This document shows positions 25,157-33,592 of a stretch of DNA of 64,000 nt, one piece after another. Both the position numbers and the translations under genes were made by a program. Every line of letters begins with the position of its first letter. The stretch's first letter is position 1. The notes under the pieces are model-generated. The model was not told where the DNA came from. It worked only from the letters and a program-made list of their open reading frames with translations, and searched no databases. Source of the DNA: Caulobacter segnis (GTDB lineage: Bacteria; Pseudomonadota; Alphaproteobacteria; Caulobacterales; Caulobacteraceae); the NCBI RefSeq assembly GCF_003243465.1, contig NZ_QFQZ01000013.1:1-64000 (forward strand). The letters run 5' to 3'.

Positions 25157-25804
25157 ATGAGCCCCCGCAAGCGCTCCGCCTCGCTGCAGCTGACCACGAT
25201 GTTGGCCGGCGCGGCCAGCCTCACCCTGGCGGGCTGCGACGACCCAAGCCCCGGCGCCCAGGCCGGCTGGGACCCTAATCGCGGCGAACAGGTCGAGGCC
25301 TTCAGCTACAAGTCGCTCGAAGAGTGCAAGGCCGCCAACGAGGTCTCGGACCAGCAATGCGACACCTCCTGGGCGGCCGCCCAGAAGGACGACGCCAAGA
25401 ACGCCCCGCGCTACGAAGCCCGCGCCTCCTGCGAGGACGTCTATGGCGCCGGCAATTGCGTGCCGCGCAGCGAGGCCGGCGGCGGAAGCTTCTTCACGCC
25501 CCTGCTGGCGGGCTTTGTCATTGGCCGGATGCTGGACGGCGGCGACTATTATCGCGGCACCGGTCTCTATCGACGCAACGACGATTATGGCGGCGGCTAC
25601 TACTCGACCTGGGGCGGGCGCCTCGGCCGCGACTACGGCACCGGCCGCACGGTCATCACGCGCGAGAGCATCGACCCGCCGGACGCCATCCGTAACGCCC
25701 CGCCCAAGGTCCAGACTCGCACCTCGGTCGTCTCGCGCGGCGGCTTCGGCGGCGGACGCAGCTACGCCCACAGCGGCGGCTTCAAGGGCGGGTTCGGCGG
25801 TTAG
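25157..25804 (+). CDS. yjfM: DUF1190 lipoprotein (YjfM/YgiB-like)
   Basis: A 215-residue lipoprotein. The lipobox LTLAGC (Cys about residue 28) follows a short signal sequence. The DUF1190 core is EAFSYKSLEECKAANEVSDQQCDTSW with paired cysteines, then YEARASCEDVYGAGNCVPR. The C-terminus is Gly/Tyr/Ser-rich and ends GGFKGGFGG, probably disordered. YgiB-type proteins accompany YgiC-type ligases, so it is a likely partner or substrate of the ATP-grasp enzyme across the divergent promoter. Confidence 0.9.
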   Translation: MSPRKRSASLQLTTMLAGAASLTLAGCDDPSPGAQAGWDPNRGEQVEAFSYKSLEECKAANEVSDQQCDTSWAAAQKDDAKNAPRYEARASCEDVYGAGNCVPRSEAGGGSFFTPLLAGFVIGRMLDGGDYYRGTGLYRRNDDYGGGYYSTWGGRLGRDYGTGRTVITRESIDPPDAIRNAPPKVQTRTSVVSRGGFGGGRSYAHSGGFKGGFGG

Positions 25805-25819
25805 AGCGGCTCGACATCT

Positions 25820-25836
25820 TTGCGATTGACTCGCAA
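25820..25836. promoter_or_regulatory. Fur-box-like palindrome
   Basis: TTGCGATTGACTCGCAA is a perfect TTGCGA-N5-TCGCAA inverted repeat resembling Fur/iron-regulator sites at alphaproteobacterial iron genes. It lies upstream of the plus-strand gene at 25948 and just after the yjfM stop. Iron control of that gene is inference. Confidence 0.4.
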
Positions 25837-25947
25837 CTAGACATCCCGTTTAGTTGAGAAGTGTTCGCAAGAACGCGTCGGGCCGCTCACCGAAGTCGGT
25901 TCGCCAGGGCGGGTGTCGGCCCCCTGCTCGGCGAGGAGATTTCCGGC

Positions 25948-26439
25948 GTGCGGTCCGACCTTTTCCCCGATCCCCTGTCCCACGCCTCTGTCGATGAGTG
26001 TGGTCCGCCGGCCCTGACGCGTGGCGAGCGCGTGCTGCTGTGGTTGTTACGGCAGTGGGTGACCGCGCGGGTTCTGGGCCAGGAGCCAGGCGAGCGGCTG
26101 TCGCGCGAGGCCGGCGCCCTCATCTCGCCCCGCGTCGCCGCCGCCTTCATCCTGATGATGACGACGATCGAAGGTCAGGTCCGCCGTCCCCTGTGCGTCG
26201 CCGCGCCGGGGCGGCAAGGCTATGCCGAGGACGAGCAGCGTCTCGTGACGGCGTGCGGGATCTGCCCCGCCTCGCCGGAGATCGCTGGGCGCCTTCTTGA
26301 GAGCCTGGTGATCGCGCCGGAGTCGGTGATCGTGACGGCGCGCTTCCTCAACATGGCGCTGGCGCAGGAAGCGCTGACCCTGCCCGTTCGGTTCGAGGAG
26401 CCGGAATACGCCAGGACCAAGCGGCCGACGCTACACTGA
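25948..26439 (+). CDS. Conserved hypothetical protein, possibly iron-regulated
   Basis: A 163-residue protein not matched to a known family. It is helical, with ERVLLWLLRQWVTARVLGQEPGERL, PRVAAAFILMMTTIEGQVRRPL and a Cys-containing turn RLVTACGICPASPE. GTG at 25948 is chosen because GAGGAG lies 9 bases upstream; the frame stays open to a GTG at 25861. A Fur-like palindrome lies at 25820-25836. It is convergent with the phosphatase gene with a 2-base gap. No signal peptide or membrane span is clear. Confidence 0.7.
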   Translation: MRSDLFPDPLSHASVDECGPPALTRGERVLLWLLRQWVTARVLGQEPGERLSREAGALISPRVAAAFILMMTTIEGQVRRPLCVAAPGRQGYAEDEQRLVTACGICPASPEIAGRLLESLVIAPESVIVTARFLNMALAQEALTLPVRFEEPEYARTKRPTLH

Positions 26440-26441
26440 TC

Positions 26442-26918
26442 CTACCGGTAGCCCTGATGCGCCAGCCGCTGCGCCAGGGCCCGCGCCGCCATCTCGACAT
26501 CGCGCCAGGTGACGTCGAAGTCGCTGGCGTCGCCGTAATAGGGGTCCGCGACCGCCCTGCCCTCATGCCCCGGCACCAGGTCCAGCAGCAAGGCCAGCTC
26601 CGCCGTCGCATCCTGCGGCGCCAGGGCCCGAAGACCGCTGAGATTGGTTTCGTCCAGGGCGTAGATGTGGGTGAAGCTGCGGAAGTCGTCCTTGGTCACC
26701 TTGCGGGCGCGTTGGCGAGCGATGTCGACGCCATGGCGACGCGCGGCGGCGATCGCACGAGGATCTGGCGGCTCGCCCGCATGCCAGCCCCCAGTGCCGG
26801 CCGAGTCGACGACGACGTCCATACGCATCCGCTGCGCCTCGGCCCGGAACGCCCCCTCGGCCAGCGGAGAGCGACAGATGTTGCCCAGGCACACGAACAG
26901 AACCGACGCCTTCGCCAT
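26442..26918 (-). CDS. Low-molecular-weight protein tyrosine phosphatase
   Basis: A 158-residue cytoplasmic phosphatase. The P-loop CLGNICRSP gives Cys10 and Arg16, and the general acid is in ADPYYGD. Start ATG overlaps the stop of the upstream 5-oxoprolinase gene (ATGA), so the two are co-translated. LMW-PTPs in bacteria act on polysaccharide-export kinases or serve as arginine phosphatases; no kinase partner is nearby, so the target is unknown. Confidence 0.95.
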   Translation of the reverse strand: MAKASVLFVCLGNICRSPLAEGAFRAEAQRMRMDVVVDSAGTGGWHAGEPPDPRAIAAARRHGVDIARQRARKVTKDDFRSFTHIYALDETNLSGLRALAPQDATAELALLLDLVPGHEGRAVADPYYGDASDFDVTWRDVEMAARALAQRLAHQGYR

Positions 26919-29900
26919 CAAGCTCTTCCCCAGCCGCCGCCGCCCGGCGTCTCGATCACGATAGCGTCGCCCGGGCCGACTCGCACCAGGTCCGTGGCCG
27001 CCATGGGCTCGACGCCGCCGCCGGCGCGTTCGACCCGCGCCGCGCCAAGCGCGCCGGGCTGGCCGCCTTCCAGTCCGAACGGCGGGACCCGGCGGCGATT
27101 GGAGAGCAAGGTGACGGTCATCGGTTCTCGGAAGCCGATCTTGCGCACAACGCCGTCCCCGCCGCGATGCGTCCCTTCGCCGCCGGAGCCGCGCCGGATC
27201 GAGAAGGCCTCGACCAATACCGGATAGCGCGCCTCCAGCACCTCGGGATCGGTCAGGCGGCTGTTGGTCATGTGGGTCTGGACGGCGTCGGTCCCGTCGA
27301 AGTCCGGCCCCGCGCCTGAGCCCCCGCAGATGGTCTCGTAATACTGCCGCCGCGCGTCGCCGAAGGTGAAGTTGTTCATCGTCCCCTGCGCGGCCGCCAT
27401 CACGCCCAGCGCGCCGTAGAGGGCGTCGACCACGACCTGGCTGGTCTCGACATTGCCCGCGACCACCGCCGCCGGATAGCGCGGCCGCAGCATCGAGCCT
27501 TCCGGAATGACCAGCTCGACCGGCCGCAGGCAGCCGTCGTTCATCGGGATCTCGTCGTCGACGAGCGTGCGGAACACGTAGAGCGCCGCCGCCCGGCAGA
27601 TCGAGGCCGGGGCGTTGAAGTTGGTCGGGACCTGATCGCTCGTGCCGGTGAAATCGACGCGGGCCGAGCGGGCTTCCGGGTTGACCTGGATCGCGACCCT
27701 CACCACCGAGCCATCGTCGAGCTCGTAAAGGAACGACCCGCTCCTCATCGTCGCCAGCACCCGACGGACAGCCTCCTCGGCGTTGTCCTGGACGTGGGCC
27801 ATGTAGGCCTCGACGACGTCCTGACCGAACTCGGCGACCAGGGCGGTCAGGGCCTCGGCGCCCCGCGCGCAGGCGGCGATCTGCGCCTTGAGGTCGCCGA
27901 TGTTCTGATCGGGATTGCGCGCCGGCCACTGGCCTGACGCCAGCAAAGCGCGGGTCTCGGCCTCCCGAAACCGACCGCCCTCGACCAGCAGGAAGTTCTC
28001 GATCAGGACGCCCTCCTCCTCGACCGTTCGGCTGTTCGGCGGCATGGAGCCCGGCGTGATCCCACCGATATCGCCCTGGTGCCCGCGCGCGGCGACATAG
28101 AACAGCAGAGCCCCTGCCGCGTCGAACACCGGCATGACCACCGTGACGTCCGGCAGGTGCGTGCCGCCGTTGTAGGGCGCGTTCAGCATGTAGACGTCGC
28201 CGGGCTTCATGCCGCGTCCGTCGGAAAGCCTCGCGTCGCGGATCGCCCGGACGCTGTCGCCCATCGAGCCCAGATGCACCGGCATGTGCGGGGCGTTGGC
28301 GATCAGGTTTCCGTCCCGGTCGAACAGGGCGCAGGAGAAGTCGAGCCGCTCCTTGATGTTGACCGAATAGGCGGTGTTCTGCAGGGCGAAGCCCATCTCC
28401 TCGGCCACGGCCATGAAGAGATTGTTGAACACCTCCAGCATCACCGGATCGGCGTCCGTGCCGATCGCCTTGCGGGCGGGCAGGGCGACGACGCGGTCGA
28501 GGATCAGGTTCAGCCTGGCGTCCACCGTGGCGCGCCAGCCGGGCTCGACGACGGTGGTGCCGGTGGCTTCGCGGATGATCGCGGGGCCAAGGATGTCCGC
28601 GCCGACCGGCAGGGCCGCGCGATCGAAGACGGGGGTCGCGTGAAGCACGGCAGCCATGCGGGCCTCGACCGTCGCAATCGGCTCGCCGCCCTTGGACGCG
28701 CCAGACTCAAAATCCGGTTCCGAGCCGGCGTCCGAGCGTCCAATCGCCTCGACGGACAGCGTCTCGATCACCAAAGGCGTCGTCGGCGACGTAAAGCCGA
28801 AGCGTCGCTGATGCAGGTCATTGAAGGTCGCGCGGACGGCGGCGGCGTCGCCGAAGGGGACCACGAGCGGCGTGTCCGTGCCGGCGTACTTCACGCGCAG
28901 GCTGGCGAGCGTCTCCACCGACGCCATCGGCACGTCCTGCGCCCGCAAGGCGGACTCGGCCTCGGCGGCGAGAGTCGCCGCGCGCGCCGGGAGGTCGACC
29001 GCGTGGTCGAGCGGCCGCTCGACCGTCTCCTCGCGGATCAGGCGCAGGTCGGCCAGGCCCATGCCGTAGGCGCTCAGCACCCCCGCGAACGGGTGGATCA
29101 TCACCTTGTTCATGCCCAAGGCGTCGGCGACCAGGCAGGCGTGTTGGCCGCCCGCGCCACCGAAGCACGCGAGCACATAGCGGGTGACGTCGTAGCCGCG
29201 CTGGATGGAGATCTGCCGCACGGCCTTGGCCATGTTCTCGACGGCGATCGTGACGAAGCCCTCGGCGACCTCCTGGGGCGTCATGGCCTTACCGGTCGCC
29301 GCCGCGATCTCCGCCGCCAGCGCCTCGAACCCGCGCGCCACGGCCTCGACATCCAGCGTCTGGTCGGCGCTGGGGCCAAATACTTTCGGGAAGAACTCCG
29401 GCCGCAGCTTGCCCAGCATGACGTTGCAGTCGGTGACCGTGAGCTGCCCGCCTCGGCGATAGGCGGCCGGTCCGGGCACGGCGCCAGCGGAGGCCGGCCC
29501 CACGCGAAGGCGCGCGCCGTCGAACGAACAGATGGAGCCGCCGCCCGCCGCCACAGTGTGAATGTTCATCATCGGCGCGCGCATGCGCACACCGGCCACG
29601 ACCGTCTCGAACGCCCGCTCGTAGTCGCCGGCATAGTGGCAGACGTCGGTCGAGGTGCCGCCCATGTCGAAGCCGATCACGCGCTCGAATCCCGCCTCCG
29701 CGGCCGTCCGCGCCATGCCGACAACGCCGCCCGCGGGGCCCGACAGGATCGCGTCCTTGCCCCGGAAGGCCCGTGCGTCGGTCAGGCCGCCGTTCGACTG
29801 CATGAACAAAAGGCGCGTGTCGGGACCCAGCGCGCCCGAGACCTGGTCGACGTAGCGGCGCAGGATCGGCGACAGGTAGGCGTCGACCACCGTCGTGTCG

Positions 29901-30514
29901 CCCCGCCCGACCAGCTTCATCAGCGGGCTGACCTCGTGGCTGGCCGAGACCTGGGTAAAGCCGACCTCGCGCGCGATGGCCGCGACCCGCGCCTCGTGAT
30001 CCGTAAAGCGGAAGCCATGCAGCAGCACAATCGCGATCGCGCGAAATCCGGCCTCGTAGGTGGCTTGCAGCCCGGCCCGCGCGGCGTCCTCGTCCAGCGG
30101 CCGTAGCACCTCGCCCTCGACGCTGATCCGCTCGGCGATCTCGACGACGCGATCGTAAAGGGTCTCGGGCTTGACGATATGGCGCTCGAACAGCTTCGGA
30201 CGCGCCTGGTAGCCGATCCGGAGGGCGTCGGCGTGGCCCTGGGTGATCGCCAGGACGGTCGGCTCGCCCTTGCGCTCGAGCAGGGCGTTGGTCGCGACGG
30301 TGGTGCCCATCTTGACCGCGTCGATCGTCGCACCATCCGGCAGTAACGCTCGGACGCCCGCCACGGCGGCGTCGGCGTAGTGCTCGGGGTTCTCCGACAG
30401 CAGCTTGTGGGTGACCAGAGACCCGTCCGGCCGCCGCGCCACGATGTCGGTGAACGTGCCGCCGCGATCGATCCAGAATTCCCAGCCGCGCGGCTGTCGG
30501 TCGGTGGCGGTCAT
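26918..30514 (-). CDS. ATP-hydrolysing 5-oxoprolinase / hydantoinase (fused A and B subunits)
   Basis: A 1198-residue fusion of HyuA and HyuB type subunits. The N-terminal half has the hydantoinase A opening WIDRGGTFTDIVARRPDG, MGTTVATNALLERKG and GFDMGGTSTDVCHY. The C-terminal half has EVFNNLFMAVAEEMG, HQGDIGGITPGSMPP and the final GGGGWGRA. It converts 5-oxoproline to glutamate in the gamma-glutamyl cycle. Full-length enzymes are about 1200 residues, so it is intact. Coupled to the LMW phosphatase downstream. A hydantoin substrate cannot be excluded. Confidence 0.92.
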   Translation of the reverse strand: MTATDRQPRGWEFWIDRGGTFTDIVARRPDGSLVTHKLLSENPEHYADAAVAGVRALLPDGATIDAVKMGTTVATNALLERKGEPTVLAITQGHADALRIGYQARPKLFERHIVKPETLYDRVVEIAERISVEGEVLRPLDEDAARAGLQATYEAGFRAIAIVLLHGFRFTDHEARVAAIAREVGFTQVSASHEVSPLMKLVGRGDTTVVDAYLSPILRRYVDQVSGALGPDTRLLFMQSNGGLTDARAFRGKDAILSGPAGGVVGMARTAAEAGFERVIGFDMGGTSTDVCHYAGDYERAFETVVAGVRMRAPMMNIHTVAAGGGSICSFDGARLRVGPASAGAVPGPAAYRRGGQLTVTDCNVMLGKLRPEFFPKVFGPSADQTLDVEAVARGFEALAAEIAAATGKAMTPQEVAEGFVTIAVENMAKAVRQISIQRGYDVTRYVLACFGGAGGQHACLVADALGMNKVMIHPFAGVLSAYGMGLADLRLIREETVERPLDHAVDLPARAATLAAEAESALRAQDVPMASVETLASLRVKYAGTDTPLVVPFGDAAAVRATFNDLHQRRFGFTSPTTPLVIETLSVEAIGRSDAGSEPDFESGASKGGEPIATVEARMAAVLHATPVFDRAALPVGADILGPAIIREATGTTVVEPGWRATVDARLNLILDRVVALPARKAIGTDADPVMLEVFNNLFMAVAEEMGFALQNTAYSVNIKERLDFSCALFDRDGNLIANAPHMPVHLGSMGDSVRAIRDARLSDGRGMKPGDVYMLNAPYNGGTHLPDVTVVMPVFDAAGALLFYVAARGHQGDIGGITPGSMPPNSRTVEEEGVLIENFLLVEGGRFREAETRALLASGQWPARNPDQNIGDLKAQIAACARGAEALTALVAEFGQDVVEAYMAHVQDNAEEAVRRVLATMRSGSFLYELDDGSVVRVAIQVNPEARSARVDFTGTSDQVPTNFNAPASICRAAALYVFRTLVDDEIPMNDGCLRPVELVIPEGSMLRPRYPAAVVAGNVETSQVVVDALYGALGVMAAAQGTMNNFTFGDARRQYYETICGGSGAGPDFDGTDAVQTHMTNSRLTDPEVLEARYPVLVEAFSIRRGSGGEGTHRGGDGVVRKIGFREPMTVTLLSNRRRVPPFGLEGGQPGALGAARVERAGGGVEPMAATDLVRVGPGDAIVIETPGGGGWGRA

Positions 30515-30560
30515 GAGGTGAGCGGCTCCCTTCGCGCACCCGTCATAACGCCTCTGTCAC

Positions 30561-30675
30561 CCGTGTCATCCCGGAAGCCTCGCAGAGGCTATCCAGGACC
30601 CAGGGGGTGACAAGCCGCGGTGCAAGCGGCCCCTGGATACCGGCTCTCCGCTGCGCTTCAGCCGGGATGACACGG
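30561..30675. repeat. Long intergenic palindromic element (copy 1)
   Basis: A 14-bp perfect inverted repeat, CCGTGTCATCCCGG (30561-30574) with CCGGGATGACACGG (30662-30675), encloses an inner inverted repeat ATCCAGG (30591) / CCTGGAT (30632). It would fold into a long hairpin between the 5-oxoprolinase and GDT1 genes. The GTCATCCCGG core recurs at 53020-53117, so it is a dispersed element. Confidence 0.7.
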
Positions 30676-30682
30676 GGTAACG

Positions 30683-31258
30683 CTATTTCAGAACCCCCAG
30701 CAGCTCCGCCGCCTGCCACAGGCCCAGCAACAGGAAGATCACCGCCGCGCCAATGCGCACATACTTCAGCGGCACGACCTTGGTCGCCGCCTCGCCCAGG
30801 TACACGGCCGGGACATTGGCCAGCATCATGCCGATCGTGGTGCCGGCGGCGACCCAGGCGATCGAGTGGAACTTGGCGCCCAGGGCGACGGTGGCGATCT
30901 GGGTCTTGTCGCCCATCTCGACCAGGAAGAAGGCGATCGTGGTGGTCAGGAACACCCCATAGCGTCCGGCGCTCTGGCCCTCCTCGTCGTCGGCCTTGTC
31001 CGGGATCAGCGCCCAGGCGGCCATGGCGATGAACGAAATGGCGATCGCCCACTTGAACCAGGCGCCGCTCAGGAAGTCCGACACCCAGTAGCCCGCCGTA
31101 GCGGCGAGCGCATGGTTGGCGAGCGTCGCCACCAGTATGCCCATGATGATCGGGACAGGCTTCTTGAACCGCGTGGCCAGGATGATGGCCAGCAGCTGGG
31201 TCTTGTCGCCGATCTCGGCGATGGCCACGACCAGGGTCGAGACGAGCAGGGCTTCCAC
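30683..31258 (-). CDS. GDT1/TMEM165 (UPF0016) family manganese/calcium transporter
   Basis: A 191-residue membrane protein with about six helices and the two signature motifs EIGDKTQ and EMGDKTQ, one in each half. Family members export Mn2+ (MneA/MntX in bacteria). GTG at 31258 is chosen because GGAGG lies 9 bases upstream and the protein then begins with a hydrophobic helix; longer starts would run through a riboswitch. A yybP-ykoY aptamer lies directly upstream, firm support for Mn2+ as ligand and substrate. Confidence 0.93.
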   Translation of the reverse strand: MEALLVSTLVVAIAEIGDKTQLLAIILATRFKKPVPIIMGILVATLANHALAATAGYWVSDFLSGAWFKWAIAISFIAMAAWALIPDKADDEEGQSAGRYGVFLTTTIAFFLVEMGDKTQIATVALGAKFHSIAWVAAGTTIGMMLANVPAVYLGEAATKVVPLKYVRIGAAVIFLLLGLWQAAELLGVLK

Positions 31259-31270
31259 TGAAATAGTCCT

Positions 31271-31316
31271 CCGGGCCGGGCGCATGCCAATAGCGTCGAT
31301 GCCCCACCCGGCCCGG
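31271..31316 (-). promoter_or_regulatory. Riboswitch expression-platform hairpin next to the ribosome binding site
   Basis: A 10-bp perfect stem: CCGGGCCGGG on the mRNA (31316-31307) pairs with CCCGGCCCGG (31280-31271). The 3' arm merges into the Shine-Dalgarno GGAGG of the GDT1 gene, so folding would hide it. This suggests translational rather than transcriptional control by the upstream aptamer. Confidence 0.6.
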
Positions 31317-31332
31317 ATAGAGATCGGCGCCA

Positions 31333-31446
31333 TTGGTCTCGCCAAGGAAGCTTGAAGTCCGCTTCCCTTCCCCGCGCCATGGTCCAGAGAACCAAGTGTG
31401 TTGACGGCGGGGCCCGCTGATAGGCGCGGGCGGCTACTCCCCAAAG
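31333..31446 (-). ncRNA. yybP-ykoY manganese riboswitch aptamer
   Basis: Read on the minus strand it begins with the hallmark GGGGAGTAGCC (31442-31432), includes GTCAACACACTTGGT (from about 31404) and ends with GGCGAGACC, the conserved blocks of the yybP-ykoY class. It precedes a GDT1-family gene, a frequent target of this riboswitch. The class senses Mn2+ and switches on efflux genes. Ends are approximate. Confidence 0.85.
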
Positions 31447-31485
31447 GTGAGGGGCGTTTAGCGGCTGAGGGGGCCTAGGTCAATC

Positions 31486-31510
31486 TCCCTTCCCCCTTGA
31501 TGGTGGAAGG
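31486..31510. repeat. Imperfect copy of a CCCCCTTGATGG palindromic motif
   Basis: TCCCTTCCCCCTTGATGG followed by TGGAAGG is a degenerate inverted repeat related to the exact one at 31570-31592, on the other side of a short spacer. It looks like a decayed intergenic REP-like element. Confidence 0.4.
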
Positions 31511-31569
31511 TCGGGGTTGGGGGTGGAGCGGCGGCTCAGCCACACCGGCCGTAGATCACCCGCACCCTG

Positions 31570-31592
31570 CCCTCCCCCATCAAGGGGGAGGG
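31570..31592. terminator. Bidirectional hairpin after the DUF2793 gene
   Basis: CCCTCCCCC, a 5-base loop and GGGGGAGGG form a 9-bp perfect stem that begins 2 bases after the DUF2793 stop. Likely terminator or REP-type element. Confidence 0.6.
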
Positions 31593-31593
31593 A

Positions 31594-32331
31594 TCAAACA
31601 GAGGCCGGCGCGTCGAAACGCATGACGTGGATCGCCACCCGCACCTTGCCGCCGACGAAGTTGCCGCCGACCGCCGTCAGCACCACGGGCGTGTCGGCAT
31701 AGTAAGCCGTCGGTCCCACCACCCCGATGTTGCTGGAATTCTTGGCCACGCCCAGCGAGCCGCCGAACTTGCTGGCCTCGCCCGAAACCCCGCAGTTGTA
31801 GGCGGCCGCGCCGGTGATCGCGACCGTGGTTCGGGTCGAGACCGCCAGCACGATCGCGCGGCTCGGGATCACGATGCTGGTCGCGGTCGAGGCGCCCGAC
31901 AGGGTCACCTCCTGCTCCAGGATTTCCAGCCGGGTGTTGGCGAGGCTCGGGGAGGCGGCGGCGGTCAGGCTGCGGAACGTCGCCGACAGGGGGGTCCAGG
32001 CGGCGCCGTCGAAGGCGACCATTTGGTTCTCGTCCTTGACCCATGCCAGCACGCCCTCGGCGGGCGCGAGCGGCTCCCAGGCGCCGGCCTCGAAGCGCAT
32101 CAGGGTTCCGGCGGGCTGGCCGGCCCAGGCCGCGCCCGTGGCGCTGGACGGCAGGATCCAGACGCCGCCCGCGACCGGATTGGCCGGCTGAGCGGTGACG
32201 CCGCGGGTCTCTACCGCCAGTTGGACGAGGCCATCCAGCCGGGCCAAACTCTCGTTGATGGGGATGTGTTTCTGGGCCTGGGCGGCGACCACATAGGGCA
32301 GGCCGAGGCGGGGCGTGACGTCGTCGAACAT
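31594..32331 (-). CDS. DUF2793 phage/GTA tail-type protein, orphan
   Basis: A 245-residue protein with the DUF2793 opening (TPRLGLPYVVAAQAQKHIPINESLARLD) and GGVWILPSSATGAAWAGQ. It also has a mid-region resembling DUF2793 tail-fibre proteins (GAWEPLAPAEGVLAWVKDENQMVAFDGAAW) and a beta-rich C-terminus (GVVGPTAYYADTPVVL). No other phage genes are nearby. ATG at 32331 has GGAG 6 bases upstream. DUF2793 domains are found in alphaproteobacterial tail fibres, including gene-transfer-agent accessory genes outside the main cluster, so a GTA fibre is a plausible reading. Confidence 0.75.
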   Translation of the reverse strand: MFDDVTPRLGLPYVVAAQAQKHIPINESLARLDGLVQLAVETRGVTAQPANPVAGGVWILPSSATGAAWAGQPAGTLMRFEAGAWEPLAPAEGVLAWVKDENQMVAFDGAAWTPLSATFRSLTAAASPSLANTRLEILEQEVTLSGASTATSIVIPSRAIVLAVSTRTTVAITGAAAYNCGVSGEASKFGGSLGVAKNSSNIGVVGPTAYYADTPVVLTAVGGNFVGGKVRVAIHVMRFDAPASV

Positions 32332-32423
32332 GGGCGGCTCCGGGAGCAATGGAAGACGCTCCCAGCATCACGCCGCCGTCGAAGCCGGGGACGGACGCAT
32401 CTCCGTCCCCGTCGAACGCCCGT

Positions 32424-33431
32424 CTATTCGGCGGCGAAAGCCAAGTGATTTCCGGAGGTAAGCGCCGTCTTGGCCGCCAGTTCGGCCTTGGCTTGCTCGT
32501 ACTCAGCCGAGAAACGTGCGATAAGTTCGGCGGCCGGCAGCACCTCCTTGATGGCGCCGATGCCCTGGCCCGAGCCCCAGATGTCCCGCCAGGCCTTGGC
32601 CTCCTGGTTGCCGCCGGAGCCGAAGCTCATCTTCGACGGATCGCTCTGCGGCAGGTTGTCGGGATCCAGGCCCGCGGCGACGATCGACGAGCGCAGGTAG
32701 TTGCCGTGCACGCCGGTGAACAGGTTCGAATAGACGATGCCGTCGGCCTGGCCCTCGACGATGGCGCGCTTGTAGCCCTCGACCGCGTTGGCCTCCTCGG
32801 TGGCGATGAAGGCCGAGCCGATATAGGCCAGGTCCGCGCCCATGGCCTGGGCGGCCAGGATCGAGCGCCCGCAGGCAATCGAGCCCGACAGCGCGACCGG
32901 CCCGTCGAACCATTGGCGGATTTCCTGGATCAGGGCGAAGGGCGACAGCGTGCCGGCGTGGCCGCCGGCGCCGGCCGCGACCGGGATCAGGCCGTCGGCG
33001 CCCTTCTCGATCGCCTTGCGGGCGAAGCGGTCGGTGATCACGTCATGCAGCGTGATGCCGCCGTAGGAATGGATCGCCTGGTTCAGGTCCTCGCGCGCGC
33101 CCAGCGACGTGATGACCACCGGAACCTTGTATTTGACGCACAGCTCGATGTCCTCCTCGAGCCGGTTGTTCGTCTTGTGGACAATCTGATTGACGGCGAA
33201 AGGCGCCGAGGGGGCGTCCGGGTTAGCCTTGTCGTAGGCGGCCAGCTCCTCGGTGATCCGCGCCAGCCATTCGTCCAGCTGCGAGATCGGGCGCGCGTTC
33301 AGCGACGGGAACGAGCCGACGATGCCCGCCTTGCACTGGGCGATCACCAGGTCGGGATTGCTGATGATGAACAGCGGCGAGGCGATGACCGGAAGGCGCA
33401 GACGGTCGCGCAGGATCGGCGGCAGGGCCAT
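32424..33431 (-). CDS. Nitronate monooxygenase / 2-nitropropane dioxygenase family
   Basis: FMN-dependent TIM-barrel enzyme of 335 residues. Motifs include VIASPLFIISNPDLVIAQCKAGIVGS, VITSLGAR, IPVAAGAGGHAGTLSPFAL, VALSGSIACGRSILAAQAMGADLAYIGSAFIATEEA. It would oxidise alkyl nitronates such as propionate-3-nitronate to keto acids. The gene is divergent from the methylmalonyl-CoA mutase operon with a 160-base AT-richer interval. A propionate link is possible but not shown. Confidence 0.92.
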   Translation of the reverse strand: MALPPILRDRLRLPVIASPLFIISNPDLVIAQCKAGIVGSFPSLNARPISQLDEWLARITEELAAYDKANPDAPSAPFAVNQIVHKTNNRLEEDIELCVKYKVPVVITSLGAREDLNQAIHSYGGITLHDVITDRFARKAIEKGADGLIPVAAGAGGHAGTLSPFALIQEIRQWFDGPVALSGSIACGRSILAAQAMGADLAYIGSAFIATEEANAVEGYKRAIVEGQADGIVYSNLFTGVHGNYLRSSIVAAGLDPDNLPQSDPSKMSFGSGGNQEAKAWRDIWGSGQGIGAIKEVLPAAELIARFSAEYEQAKAELAAKTALTSGNHLAFAAE

Positions 33432-33592
33432 GGGCGAGGTTCTCCCCTTTGGAGATCGGCTTGAGCGCCGAAATATATGATCACCGTTCAGCTTAAACGC
33501 TCGTTTGGCGCCCGCGCAAGGCTTGACGGCCGTAGCGGCAGGGGCGCATCACGATCAAAAACAATAATGCTGCAGTGCAGGAGAGAGACGCT

